Shown here one piece after another: positions 1 to 10,125 of a stretch of 64,000 nt of DNA (its first letter is position 1; each line of letters starts with the position of its first letter). The stretch comes from Ceratodon purpureus. Lineage: Eukaryota > Streptophyta > Bryopsida > Pseudoditrichales > Ditrichaceae. Below the pieces are notes generated by a model. That model saw only the letters and a list, made by a program, of their open reading frames with translations. It did no database searches and was not told the DNA's origin. A program made the position numbers and the translations under genes. The stretch spans positions 92,935,927 through 92,999,926 of the forward strand of contig CM026426.1 in the NCBI GenBank assembly GCA_014871385.1. Reading direction: 5' to 3'.

Positions 1-1888
1 ACCTTGAGGTGGTCCAAAGAAGCATGGTGATCTTCTACGGCATCACGGAAGAAGGTAACGTAATCACCTCAGACTGTTGTTTTCAGAGTTTGCTGCCAGC
101 AGGGTTATTTATCAATTAACCGTGACTTACACATCCACTCGCCATGTTTCCACAGAGTTAAGAGGGGCACCGCTGGTATTTGTCATGAAATTGGACGAGG
201 CCGAGATTGTGAATGGCAAGAAGTTTGAACCGGTCAGCATCACATTGATGAATAGGGCGCTCGACCCAGACATTCAGAGCAACCATGCCCTGTTTTTCTC
301 AGTCCAGTCGGAGCAGGAAATCTGGCTAGTGGCAACCTTTCAAGTGGAAAAAGAGTCCTACGAAGTTCTCTCGTGGATATTTGGGAAATCCAAATTTCCA
401 TCTGTGATTGCAGCACAGTCCAGTGGCGAGAAACTCACGGTCCGTGAAGTTGGAGAATTCCATGTGGAGTGGCATCTCGCTGCGGACATGAAGACGATCA
501 AGTGTATGTACGGGCTTCAGTCGGGGCCGTTGTGTGCGATGAACTGCATATACTGCGAGCAGAAGAGGGCTAAGCCTACCGTAGGGACAGCAAGCCAGGC
601 AAGTGCTGCCATCAGAAAACGTGGGAAACCGAACTGGGTGGAGGGACTGTTTGCCAACTCTGTGGAGCCAGAACCATGTGACATGCGTGCACATACAAGG
701 TGGAGGCCTATCTTGCCAATTCCGTTGCAAAGAGTGCACATTTGTACACTTCACGCCCTAGTTCGCCTAGCGGAGAAGATTGTGCATCAACACATCATTT
801 ATGTCTGGAACATACAAGATCAAAGACTGAGGGCTACAGCCAGAGAGCAAATGGAGAAGTCCTTGTCAGCTATCGGGGCTCACGGTGGCAATGTGGAGAT
901 TAGAAAGGATCCGAAACTGAGTGGCAGCACAGGGAATGTGCCACAGAAGCCATCTTTCAGTGGGGTTGTTGCCAGCAGACTATTTAAACCAAGCGTATGG
1001 TCTGGAAACGACAAGGCCTGGAAAGACATATGTCAGGCAGAGAGCAATAATAGTGGCGGCGGTGCACATCATAGGGCAAGGGCTACTATGTGGCAAGCCT
1101 TTGAAGAGGTTCTACCATATTTCAGCGGCTTGGTGCTGACAGCAGAACAACGACTCCAGTTCAAAGGGAAGATAGAAACGTGGGGGAGAACATTTTTGGA
1201 GGCCTTTGGAGAGGAGCATGTGTCGCACTACATGGTGAGTTATATAAACGAAGTTTGGGATGAATTAGGGGTTGATGGCTGACCTCACTTTCGTCAATTC
1301 TCAATCCAGGACAAACCTTGGAGTGGCTGTTGACAGCATGTAATTGTCAGGCATGGCAGTTGGTTTGTGGAGGAATACGGTAGCCTGGCCGTATGGAGTT
1401 GCCAGGGTATGGAGAAATCCCATCATCAAGCGAAGGCAACGAATCAAGCGCATACAGCTCACGGTGGTGGCAAAGAGCGCATCAGTGTTATTTTGCAACA
1501 ATTCCAGCATTGGTACCGAAATATACAGCATCGGTATAAGAAGAAATTAGAGTGCACCAGGGTTCTCAATACCCCGGATGATGAGGCAAGATTGGAGGCT
1601 ACGCGTAGAAGGCGAGAACAATGGCATCGATCAAATGCTGCCAGGGCTTTGGAGAATTGGCGGTCAAGGCGACGGCGTGTTGGCAAAGCTTGGGTGTGTG
1701 ATAACATCGTTGGAGGTGATGGAGCCAACAATGATCAAGCAAGAGGACCTGCCAACGAAGATGACCCCGGGGAGGATGGCAACAATGTGGATCCTGAGGA
1801 AGGTCTCAACTCCAGTGACGGTGACGATGCTGGCAACAACGTGGACAGCGATGACGCTGGCAGCGACCCTATGACCTGTGTGAATTGA
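1..1888 (+). CDS. Gene A copy 1: putative transposase, 5' end outside window
   Basis: This is a large protein of an uncharacterised, apparently mobile family. The best preserved part has a block reading WHLAADMKTIKCMYGL followed by CIYC (a CxxC pair), then PILPIPLQRVHICTLHAL, AHGGNVEI and, in the last exon, YGSLAVW...QGMEKSHH. The same blocks in the same order occur in the copy at 33812-37299, which also shows the gene starts well upstream with a coiled coil, so the window cuts off the N-terminus. A GT-AG intron at 1235-1336 is supported by both copies splicing HYM to a histidine-valine/asparagine block. The C-terminus is an acidic DDAGNN tail ending in TGA at 1886. The segment 3-54 is in another frame from 87 onward; a GT...AG of only 32 nt (55-86) would join them in phase, or there is a frameshift. 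I recall similar uncharacterised proteins in cnidarian and other genomes, not checked. The transposase role is inference. Confidence 0.65.
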
Positions 1889-2560
1889 GTACAATGCGTT
1901 CTAAACTCATTGGATGGCTATTTAAGAATGTGACAAGTTCTTATTTAATTTTTTATTTTTTTAATCGGAGTAGACAGTGGTTTTTTCTTGAACATGTTTT
2001 TTGGTTTATATTCTAGAATAGCCATTTACAAATAGATTTATAAAAAAGATTTGGATTTTATCCAGGAATTGCCTAAAATGGCTTATCCATTGCTAAGTTA
2101 GTCTTGATAATTATTAAAGAGGCACCCATGGAGAAGGTAGTGATTCCACTGACAGTGACGTCGCTGGCACCAATGAGGACAGTGACGACGCGAGCAATGG
2201 CCGTGTGTGACTTGACCGCAATGTATCTTGGTAATTATGTTATAGCTATGTAGAATGTGGCTGGCAACAATGTTTTTTTTGAATGAGTTAGACCATGGTT
2301 CTCCCTTAAACTTGTTTTGTGGTTATTTCACTAGAAAGACCAATCCAAGGGATTATTAGTCTTCATAATGATGAATTCAATGAATGTGTCTTAGTAATCA
2401 TACATGTTACTCACCCTTAAATTTTAATTTTAATTTTTATGCCGGTTTTTCTTTAATCCACAACAAATGGAGAAGTGAGGTGTAAGGCCGTGGCAATGAT
2501 TGGTAATTAAGGTCAATGTCAGGTTCCAACCAACTCTTGTTAACATCCCTTCAATAAATG
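1889..2560. other. AT-rich 3' flank of gene A1 with duplicated tail
   Basis: Non-coding and AT-rich. It contains one short recognisable piece (2122-2210): a reading frame rich in Asp, Ser and Glu that ends in TGA and resembles the acidic C-terminal tail of gene A1 a few hundred bases upstream. This may be a decayed tandem duplicate of the 3' end or an unused alternative last exon. GCTGGCACC and GCTGGCAAC sites at about 2166 and 2262 belong to the dispersed motif of this element family. Confidence 0.4.
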
Positions 2561-2899
2561 AAGCCTAAGAGTCTCAACCCCCCCTTAAACCTGGGCTCTC
2601 GATTTGCCTGGCGGTTGACTCTTGTAAGCGCACACGGGGCTTCGGCCTTGCTATAAGTCGTTGACTCCAGCGCGGTTCTCTTCCTCTCTTCTTCCGCTGT
2701 CCTCTTGCTTCCAGCAAGCGCCCTTGCGGCTGCATTGACACCCAAGTTCCATGGGCTCCGTGGAGATCCTCAGGAGCACGCACCCCCTTCGAGCCGTTGA
2801 GAGTCGCAAGATTGTGCTGAGGCCTTGCGACATCATCATCTTGAGGTGTGTGGGGGCCGTGGGGGTTTTTGGGCGCGAGAAGCTGCAGCGTGAGGAGCG

Positions 2900-3370
2900 G
2901 GCCGTGGAGGAGGGGGCGTGGTGACTTTTTAGCAGGAGGAGCTTCGGCGCGAGGAGAAGGTCATGAGGTGCGGCGAAGGGGAGCGGGGTGCATTGTGTGA
3001 AGCGGGGAGGAGCTATCAGAAGCGGGGAGGAGCTGTGAGGAGTGCGGAAAGGGGCAGTAGCTCTGAGGAGCTGGGGACCGGGGTGCGCTGCGAGGAGCGG
3101 AGGAAGGGGCAGTACCTGTGACGGACAGGTTGCGCTACGAGGAGCGGAGGAAGGCGCAGTAGCTGTGAGGAGCGGAGAGCGCTGCAAGGACCGGAGGAAG
3201 GGCAGCGGCTGTGAGGAGCGGAGGAAGGAGCTGCAGCGTCGGCAGCAGGGCCAAACAGCGGCGTAAGGAGCTGCGAGAGAAGGAGCGGGGGTGCAAAGAG
3301 CTCGGGCACATTCAGGAGCTGTGACAGAAGGAGCTGCGGCACGAGGAGGTTAGGCGACGGGGGCGAGCTG
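2900..3370. repeat. Purine-rich degenerate tandem repeat upstream of gene B1
   Basis: A GC-rich, strongly purine-biased stretch built from variants of GAGGAGCGGAGGAAGGGGC and GTGAGGAGC, imperfectly repeated a dozen or more times. Long open frames cross it on both strands, but the predicted peptides are low complexity and I do not regard them as genes. A splice donor-like GTAAG at 3406 followed by acceptor-like TTTCTTGTAG (near 3460), and a second donor GTAAG near 3547 with acceptor TTTTTCAG (near 3610), suggest that this is the leader of gene B1 with non-coding 5' exons. Confidence 0.5.
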
Positions 3371-3669
3371 CACGTCTTCACGCGCGGACAGTGAGGAAGT
3401 TCAAGGTAAGTTGCCTATCCATTGCTAAGTTGTTCTCTTGTGATTGTCTATTTCTTGTAGAGTTGGAGTAAATCGGCCATGGCAAAGTTGAGAGGGGTCG
3501 TTCAGCCATGGCCGCGAAGGTCCTCCAAGCTGTGAGGATTTTTGGGTAAGAACTAAACTACAGTAATCCGCAAGAATAATCCCCATTGCTTGTGGTCTTC
3601 CCTTTTTCAGCTGCCATGCGCGATCCCCCTTTCGTAAAACGTGTTGTTTTTGCACTACCAGCGCCAGGG

Positions 3670-5606
3670 ATGTCGAGCCGTAGGAAGGGAAAGGAGGCCG
3701 TCGTGAAGAAGGAGGTCGTCGAGGTTGCTGACAGCAAGGAGGATGGCAACAATGTTGAGACGCCGTGGCATGACGCCTTCGACTTGGACGGCTTACCCCC
3801 TGCACTTCATGCACAGCTCCACCACCTCGCCCCATTTCTGCTGGGTAGGCAGGCTGCGGATTACGATGAGGACTTCTTTGCCCGCACCTTGCAGCTCTCC
3901 AACAAGGGGTTGAAGTTCAGTGACCTCAGCGGCGACAAGCATTGCAGGAAGGCCGACTTCATCGACAGATGGCCAGAGCGTTCTTCTGGGCGGCACTACG
4001 TTGCTGACTGTGAGGATCCGGAGGCCCAGAGGAAATACTGCGAGATGTACCGGTGGACTTATGGAGGTGACCCCGACAACTGGGCATTCGGGACCTCCTT
4101 TCTTCGGGCTTGCCACCTCTACTTTGAGAAGGGCGTGGATGTCAACTTCGCCCAGAAGGCGGAGGCAATTGTGAAGGGGCGTGAGAAGCTGCCAGGGCGT
4201 AATCCGCAGAAGTTGACTCCCCCGGCCTTGAGGGAGCAGATTGAAGCCATTATCGACTTCCTCGCTGGCCACATCCCCGGTGCTGGCAGCAAGGGCAAGG
4301 GAGGAGGGGCGGAGTCGAGCGGAGGAGCCAAGCCAGTTGGAGCCACCTCCAAGGCTTTGATCACGGCCGCGGAGGCGAAGAAGGTCAGGGGACCTAGATC
4401 CCTGCCCCCTCCTGCCAAGGCCGTGGCTGAGAAGAAGGCCGTGAAGGCCCTTGCTGCCGTTGCCATCAAGGTGCAGCCCTTGGTGGCAACGGATCCAAAG
4501 CAGGTCCTGGAGCAGCAGCGCCTCAAGAAGAAGTCCTTGGAGGCGGCACTTCTGAAGGTGGAGGCCAGCCGGGACCGCGTGAAGGTCGACCTTGCAACCC
4601 AGCGGGACTACATCAAAGCCAAGGAGGCCGAGGAGTCCAAGCTCTATGACGACATCTTCTCCGCCCGCGAGGCCTCCAAGAAGGCCGCGGCTGATGGCAA
4701 CGACCAAGAGAAGAGGCGCTTTGATCACGCGGCCCGCTTAGGCCAAGACAAGCTGGGGCTTGCAAGCAAGGCACTCCTTGAGGCCCAAAACCGCATTGAC
4801 AGGGTCTACAAGAAGTTGGAGGAGATGGAAGCCGATGAGCAGAGACGCCACGCCGAGGTCTCCGCGCTGACAGCGGAGATCTCGGCCTTGGAGTTGGCTT
4901 CAGCTTTCTTGCGCCCGAAGAAGGTGCTTGCTCGTTATCCATTGGAGTTCCAGGTGTTGCCAATAGCCCTGAACGACCCATGCCCCTTCTGCGAGCGTTA
5001 CTTCGTTGACACCTGCTGCGTACCTTTGTTCTGCGGCTGCTTGGCACATCCCCATTGTATGTTTCAGGCAGTCTTCTCCCAGGACGCTCGGTGCCGTCGA
5101 TGCGAGCGGGGGATGACTGGAGGATGGCTTGGGCAGTGGGGCTTCGACCTCGACTCCAAGGCCGCGGAGGAGTTACGTCTCACGGAGGAGATCTTCCTGG
5201 CCGAGCCTGCTTCACCACGTGCTGGCAGCAAGAGGCCCGCTGCCCCCTCTGTGGCCGCGCTTCCGTGGAAGAAGACCAAGGGCGACCAAGGTTTGTTGCC
5301 CCTTAACCTATCTGCCCATTGCTACTTGCCTAATTCGTTGTTACATCCGAATAATTCTTATTTTCTAATTCTTGTTTGCTGGCAGCAACTACAGAGGATG
5401 CTCTCCCCGACTCAGACTCCCTGGCGTTCGATCCCACGCAACGCTCTCCTCATGAGACCCAGGCAGCCCTATCCGGAGAAGGGAACAAGGGCTCATCCGC
5501 CACCACACAAGGACCAGGTGCAGCTGAGAAGAACGAGGACCACACCAACATGGAGGGACTGTCCAGCCTTGTTGAGGCAATTGCCACAGATGCAGCCGTG
5601 GAGTAG
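3670..5606 (+). CDS. Gene B copy 1: coiled-coil RING-CH-like protein
   Basis: Apparently the only undamaged member of a family with at least four copies in this window. I start it at ATG 3670 (MSSRRKGK) because the other copies also start MS plus a basic stretch; the open frame upstream to 3586 lies in a probable intron. Order of parts: basic leader; conserved N-terminal domain (DLDG-P, APFLLGR-like, YGGDPDNWAF, SFLRACHLYF, NPQKLTPPALREQ); Ala/Lys-rich linker; long coiled coil (about residues 270-420); a zinc finger with C-x2-C, then CGC-x4-H-x2-C and C-x2-C (C4HC3, RING-CH/PHD-like); and a GGWLGQWGF signature directly after it. An intron at 5291-5385 joins in phase to an acidic Ser/Thr-rich tail ending at 5606. 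Downstream of A1 on the same strand. A ubiquitin-ligase or chromatin-reading role is possible from the finger type only; the N-terminal domain is unknown to me. Confidence 0.75.
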
Positions 5607-6246
5607 ATTCCCACCTTAGATAGTTCTGTAGGCCGGGTTAGGGGTTTGCTGGCAGCGACTTTTGGTCCGGACTTTTATGGGCTACATTTCTTAAACTTTT
5701 CCGAACTTGAAAACAATTTGCCTCTGGACTGCCATGTCTCTTTGAAAGATATGGCATTCTTGTAACCCTTCCTTTTTATTCGCAACTGTATTTCTTCTTT
5801 ATTGTGGACTACTGACAGCAAGGGCTGCTCTTTAGCCGCCATTTTTTTTTTTTCTTCTTTCATTATTCGCCACCATGGTCCCTTTCAATTTTGGCCATTG
5901 TTGTTATTTACCATCTGCGACCTACTTCATCTCTTATGTACAACTGTTTTTTATTTTTATCTTGTTCTATCAGAATCGAGCGTGGTTCTTTTTTTATTTG
6001 CAACCTTCATTTTTTCGTCTTTGTTGGCACCAAGGGCTGCATTGTGCCCGCCATTGCCAGTTCAGAGCACCAGGTTCACGAAGGAGCCAACCTCTACGAC
6101 CGAAGTGACAAACTTTACATTCCTTCCTAATTGCAGTTTTATATTTGTCAAGTGCCAAACTCCATTTTGTGCCTCTGAAGGTCATGCGGTCTGTTGTTTG
6201 AAATTGTTTTTCTTTCCTTATTTTGGGCTGGCAGTAGGCTCCAGCG
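5607..6246. other. T-rich 3' region between convergent genes B1 and E
   Basis: Pyrimidine-rich, no convincing gene. Open frames here are T-rich low-complexity readings. Motif sites GCTGGCAGC (about 5651), CTGACAGC (about 5813), GTTGGCACC (about 6024) and GCTGGCAGT (about 6227) continue the series seen in genes A1 and B1. B1 and E converge on this segment, so both transcripts should terminate here. Confidence 0.4.
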
Positions 6247-7332
6247 TCAATGGCGCCACCACAAGTTCGAAGCAATTTTGCGATTCAGACCCAGGCCCTC
6301 TGAAACATTTTTTCGGATGTCACGGTTCCCACAAGACACTTCCACCATCACCTCCTCTGGTAGGTGATCCATGGCTTCCCACTGACTGTTGGCAGCCCCT
6401 CTATACCTTGTATACATGAACCTGGTGTATAATGTTTGTCTTCCCACGTGATAGCGGAAAACAATGCTGGTCCTGTTGGCAACGCACTTGATGACATCTT
6501 GGCCAATGTGGAACTTCTCGTTCCACCCTGGGTTCATTAGACTGCTCAGCAGAGCCTCGGATGGAGTACTCAAAACAAACAATGTAGGTGTCCGCCTAAT
6601 GCTGTCAGCAGCTACCGCAAACAAATCAACAGTAACATGGATTGGCATAAACCATTGGTGGTGGACGAAGCTGCTACCAGTTGTTGCTTTCATGGCATTT
6701 GCAAAATCGAGAGTGAGCTTTGTTCTAAACGCCTCAGATGTGTGCATGTCTGGCAAAGGCCACTCCACATCGTTGAACCCTGGAAGCGGGAGTGCTTCAA
6801 CCTTCCCGTACAGCGTGTCACCTGTTGGAGGCAAATACAGACCACCAAGGAAGAATGTACCTATGTCCAGCAACTCCGCGTGGCTCTGTCGATTCCGTGT
6901 TGCCTCCCCAATCTCAACATGGAGCACAAGAATGGGACCAAGAATAGATGCAGGATGTACCCAATCCTCCGAAACCGACGCGTACAGGTAGTTTGCCATT
7001 CCCAATTTGGTTGCTGCCTCTGTAGGATCCAAGCGCAGATGCCTTGGTTGATATGCATGTTGCACAAGCACCTTATCGGGGTCGCATGCTCCATGCTCCG
7101 TGGAGATCCAAGAGAAATCTCTGATCTGCGCTTTGAAGGCCCCCCGAAAATTTTCTCCACCATGTCGCCTTGCCTCTCTGCCCCAAGGCCCATCCGACGC
7201 TGGTTGCAGCATAACCCATGAATCACGATCCACCCTCATGGGGATCCAGTTGCCCTCCAAGTCTTGAGTATTATGCAGAATGACACTCTGTACGAGGGAG
7301 TTTGGCCGTGAAGCCATACCACTAGAATGCAT
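6247..7332 (-). CDS. Gene E: unknown 361-residue protein of the A/B element
   Basis: A single intact reading frame of 361 codons from ATG at 7332 (a second in-frame ATG lies five codons in) to TGA at 6247. I recognise no family. The composition is that of a normal globular protein, with no signal peptide, membrane segment, coiled coil or zinc cluster that I can see. It contains a LLDIGTFFLGGLYLPPTGDT region mid-protein and ends NLWWRH. It runs opposite to A1 and B1 and converges with B1. Its DNA carries the same dispersed GYTGNCARC-like sites (for example about 6381, 6472, 6600), as does its presumed promoter up to 8010. On that basis I infer that it is a third gene of the same element. It has no paralogue elsewhere in the window, so its conservation cannot be tested here. 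Confidence 0.6.
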   Translation of the reverse strand: MHSSGMASRPNSLVQSVILHNTQDLEGNWIPMRVDRDSWVMLQPASDGPWGREARRHGGENFRGAFKAQIRDFSWISTEHGACDPDKVLVQHAYQPRHLRLDPTEAATKLGMANYLYASVSEDWVHPASILGPILVLHVEIGEATRNRQSHAELLDIGTFFLGGLYLPPTGDTLYGKVEALPLPGFNDVEWPLPDMHTSEAFRTKLTLDFANAMKATTGSSFVHHQWFMPIHVTVDLFAVAADSIRRTPTLFVLSTPSEALLSSLMNPGWNEKFHIGQDVIKCVANRTSIVFRYHVGRQTLYTRFMYTRYRGAANSQWEAMDHLPEEVMVEVSCGNRDIRKNVSEGLGLNRKIASNLWWRH

Positions 7333-8030
7333 GAAATTTTTGACTGTGAACTCAAAAACTTACAAATGGTGTCGTCGCTGTCATCAACCGCCAGAACTAC
7401 ACGCTGTCAACACACCCTCCGCCATCACGAACGGCTGAAACCTGCGTCCACGGCCTCGCAACCAAGGTACGACCTACCCTAAAACCTCATCCCGAAACCC
7501 CAATTCCCAACTCAGGTACTCTCTCCAACCTATGTGGATGGCAGACCGTTGGCAGCGTTGGAAGACCACTACAGCTAAACCCTAAATCTCTACTGCACAA
7601 TGCGTGACCACCCACAACCGAAATCGAACAACTTCGCCCAGCCTTTGGAGGCCTCCACCGCTCCATCCTGCTTGACAACGCAACGACAACAACTCTCTCA
7701 GGGGAACGCATGAGGTTCGGAATGACCGTTGGCAGCATTTCGACATCAACACCTTGTGCACATTGCATCTCAAAGGGGGAGCGGCAATTCGATTTCGGTA
7801 GGTGGCCTGTGGAGTCAGTTTTGCAGGAGTTCATAAAGCCCACCACCGCTGACACCCTTCTGCAATGCTCGAATTCCGTGCGCGAAGAGGCTCCGTTCTC
7901 GACCTGCGGGACTACACGCGCGGGGGAGGGAAGCCTTCCTGCGCGACTATTGGCCGGACCCCCCCATTCGCGATTTGGCTCGCTTTTGGCGACCTGCTGG
8001 CACAGTTGGTGCCAGTAGGTAAAGTGCACG
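7333..8030. other. Presumed promoter side of gene E, dense motif sites
   Basis: No gene supported. The stretch has GTTGGCAGC at about 7549 and 7729, and a compact palindromic cluster at about 7990-8012 where CTGCTGGCA and TTGGTGCCAG face each other. The change to gene C type sequence soon after 8030, together with the loss of motif sites, suggests that the right end of the A/B/E element lies near here. I could not see a clean terminal inverted repeat or target duplication. Confidence 0.35.
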
Positions 8031-8039
8031 GGCATGCCC

Positions 8040-10125
8040 AAAATTTTGGCACAAATAACATGGAAAAGGCCCGTTGGAGACCCCAAACTGCTCCTAATGC
8101 TTACGCCGGGACAACATCGCTTTGGCAGGAGATTGTGTGCCCAAAGCCGGAGAATGCATAGTGGCACGCACTGTCGTGCGTCATGGGTACGTGCGCAGGG
8201 TGTGGTATTTCAAAGCTGCCGATTTGCCCTTTGGAGTCTTCAACATCAACCATTGTGACCTGGAAGTGTTTCGAAAATGATATCATTGGCTTGACAAGGG
8301 ATGGAAGGCCGCGGAAGAGGATCATAGAGGTTTACGAGGAGACCTCTCCTGAAATTTTTCTTAGTTACTTCAAGTCTAAACTGCCGCACTTTGTGAGGCA
8401 TAACTTCATTGCAAGGTGGCAGGACGACCATTGCAGGCGGTCGATGCAATGTATGGGCAAAGACGTAATTCTATCACATATTGATTTTGCGGAGAACTAT
8501 ACCTTTGAGATTCAGAACCAGATCCAGAGCATGTACTGGTGCTCAACGCAGATCAGTATCCTTGTGCACATTACTTATCGGATTGAACCAGATGGAGAAC
8601 TTGTGAAGGACTCCCATTTCTACATAACAGACGATGAACAACACGATTCCCTCTTTGTCCAGCACTGCTTGATGCAGCGTTGGCAATGGCTAGAGTCTGA
8701 AGGTGTGTTGGGTACTTTTAATTCTATTATCAATTTGATCTATATAGTCAGTGCATAGCTTATTTAAACTACGTACATATCATATTTGAACAACGTGCTG
8801 CTTATCTTATTTAATAGTACCATTACAACTCCATTACACATTGTATACCGGGCAGTAGATAGTTCAGTGTATGTATTATTAGTACCCTTTTGTACAAAAT
8901 CAGAAACCTTCTGTACACACAGTACTTTAAGGTAAACTTTGAACCATCATCATACACACGTACGCCAATTTCATATATTGCAGGCTTATAAAGATTACTG
9001 ATTATGCACCTCCTTCTAGGAATTTTCCCAAAGCACCATGTAGTGTGGTCCAACGGTTGTGCGGGCTAGTTCAAGGGTGTCCGAGCATTGTATTTTGTGG
9101 CTAGACACCCTAGACTCACGAACGGTTGCACTATGAACTCGAACTTTTTTGGAACGGGACATGGGAAAGGAGAGTAGGACGGTGCAGGCGCAGTGGTGAA
9201 GCGTGCTCTTCGGCAGTCCCAGCTATAGAACACCTGGAGGAGGATGTAGAATGCACATGATGCAGTGTGCTTCCTGAACGATAGAATGGCCGGTCAAGTG
9301 GATACCAACTTCGAAAAGACGGACATCTAGGAGGTCAACCGGTATTACTGGGAAATTCCCAAGGAGTGTATGAGGCAACGTAGCTATGAATGTGAGACTG
9401 TGAAAGGTTCCCAGGCATTACATTCAGTGTACTCATTTGCTATTGCCGACCCAACGCAACTTTTTGTTCAGAGATTGTCATGCTTTTGTGCATTCTGTCT
9501 AGACGGGGACTCTACAAATTGCGTGAATACGTCCCATGTTGAAGACTAGAAACTTTTGAAACTAATACCTCACGATCTTCAGGGAGTGCGAGAGCAAATG
9601 ATGGACCACGATGTATCAGTTGACAAGGACTGGGAGGAGGCTGTAGAAGGCGAAGGATTTGGCGACTTGATTCGGCCGGGTGATAACTTCGTTGTCCCAG
9701 CGATGGAGGGCAACAATGAAGGAGTAGAATTTTATGTTCTCCAGTGCAGTAGGGCAAAATATGAGGTGGATGTTGGGTTCAAATGCCCATGGGGCCCGGA
9801 GTTTGAAGTTGGTGACCTCGTCATACGTGGCATTTACTATCAGAAGTGGAACAATGGCTACGGATTCCTCAGCAACTCCCAACTAGCACATATTGACGCA
9901 CATCTTGTGGTGCATGGCAAATTTGCTATGGTTCCAAATCCAGGTAGACGCAAAGGGGGGGAGGTCACCTACAACATGACTGAGGACAGTCTTGCCACCA
10001 TTCGAGCTGGATTAGAGAGGTTTAGGGAATACGAAGAGCAGGGACTACTTGTAAAAGAAGTACATGGTATCCTAATGGTTTTATTTCCAATTTTGTCATG
10101 CCTTAGTGCACTTCCTTTGAAGTAA
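8040..10125 (+). pseudogene. Gene C: decayed DDE-transposase-like gene
   Basis: Reads as one protein in two exons. Exon 1 (to 8702) holds a Cys cluster (CVMGTCAGCG) and HIDFAENYTFEIQNQIQSMYW; GT at 8703 to AG at 9043 is the intron; exon 2 opens WSNGC, followed by a stop where Q of a QFK motif is expected, then an HGKG motif followed by a stop where W is expected. These blocks (DFAEN, SDGC-QFK, HGKG-WDG) are, from memory, a recurrent uncharacterised transposase-like family in animals and plants; acidic residues in each would fit a DDE triad. Seven in-frame stops are visible (one at 8159 and six between 9067 and 9549) and all are TAG, so the gene is dead. From 9556 to about 10062 the frame is open again (GDNFVVP...VGDLVIRG, a beta-rich tail); the last codons are probably read-through into an intron. 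Confidence 0.65.

Noticed and set aside
2651..3381. Pro/Ser/Leu-rich minus-strand frames upstream of B1
   Set aside because: They come from a purine-rich degenerate repeat; the peptides are low complexity and not conserved.
3793..4728. 311-codon minus-strand frame opposite gene B1
   Set aside because: It is the complement of GC-rich Lys/Ala/Glu coding sequence; its Leu/Gly-rich peptide has no domain and the plus-strand protein is clearly conserved in paralogues.
8040..10125. Alternative nuclear code with TAG read as glutamine (as in some ulvophyte algae and ciliates)
   Set aside because: Long intact frames in the window (the Ty3 polyprotein, B1, E) use CAG and CAA for Gln and contain no internal TAG; TAG also ends B1 where the tail naturally stops. 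Several broken copies also carry TAA and TGA. Decay explains the data better.
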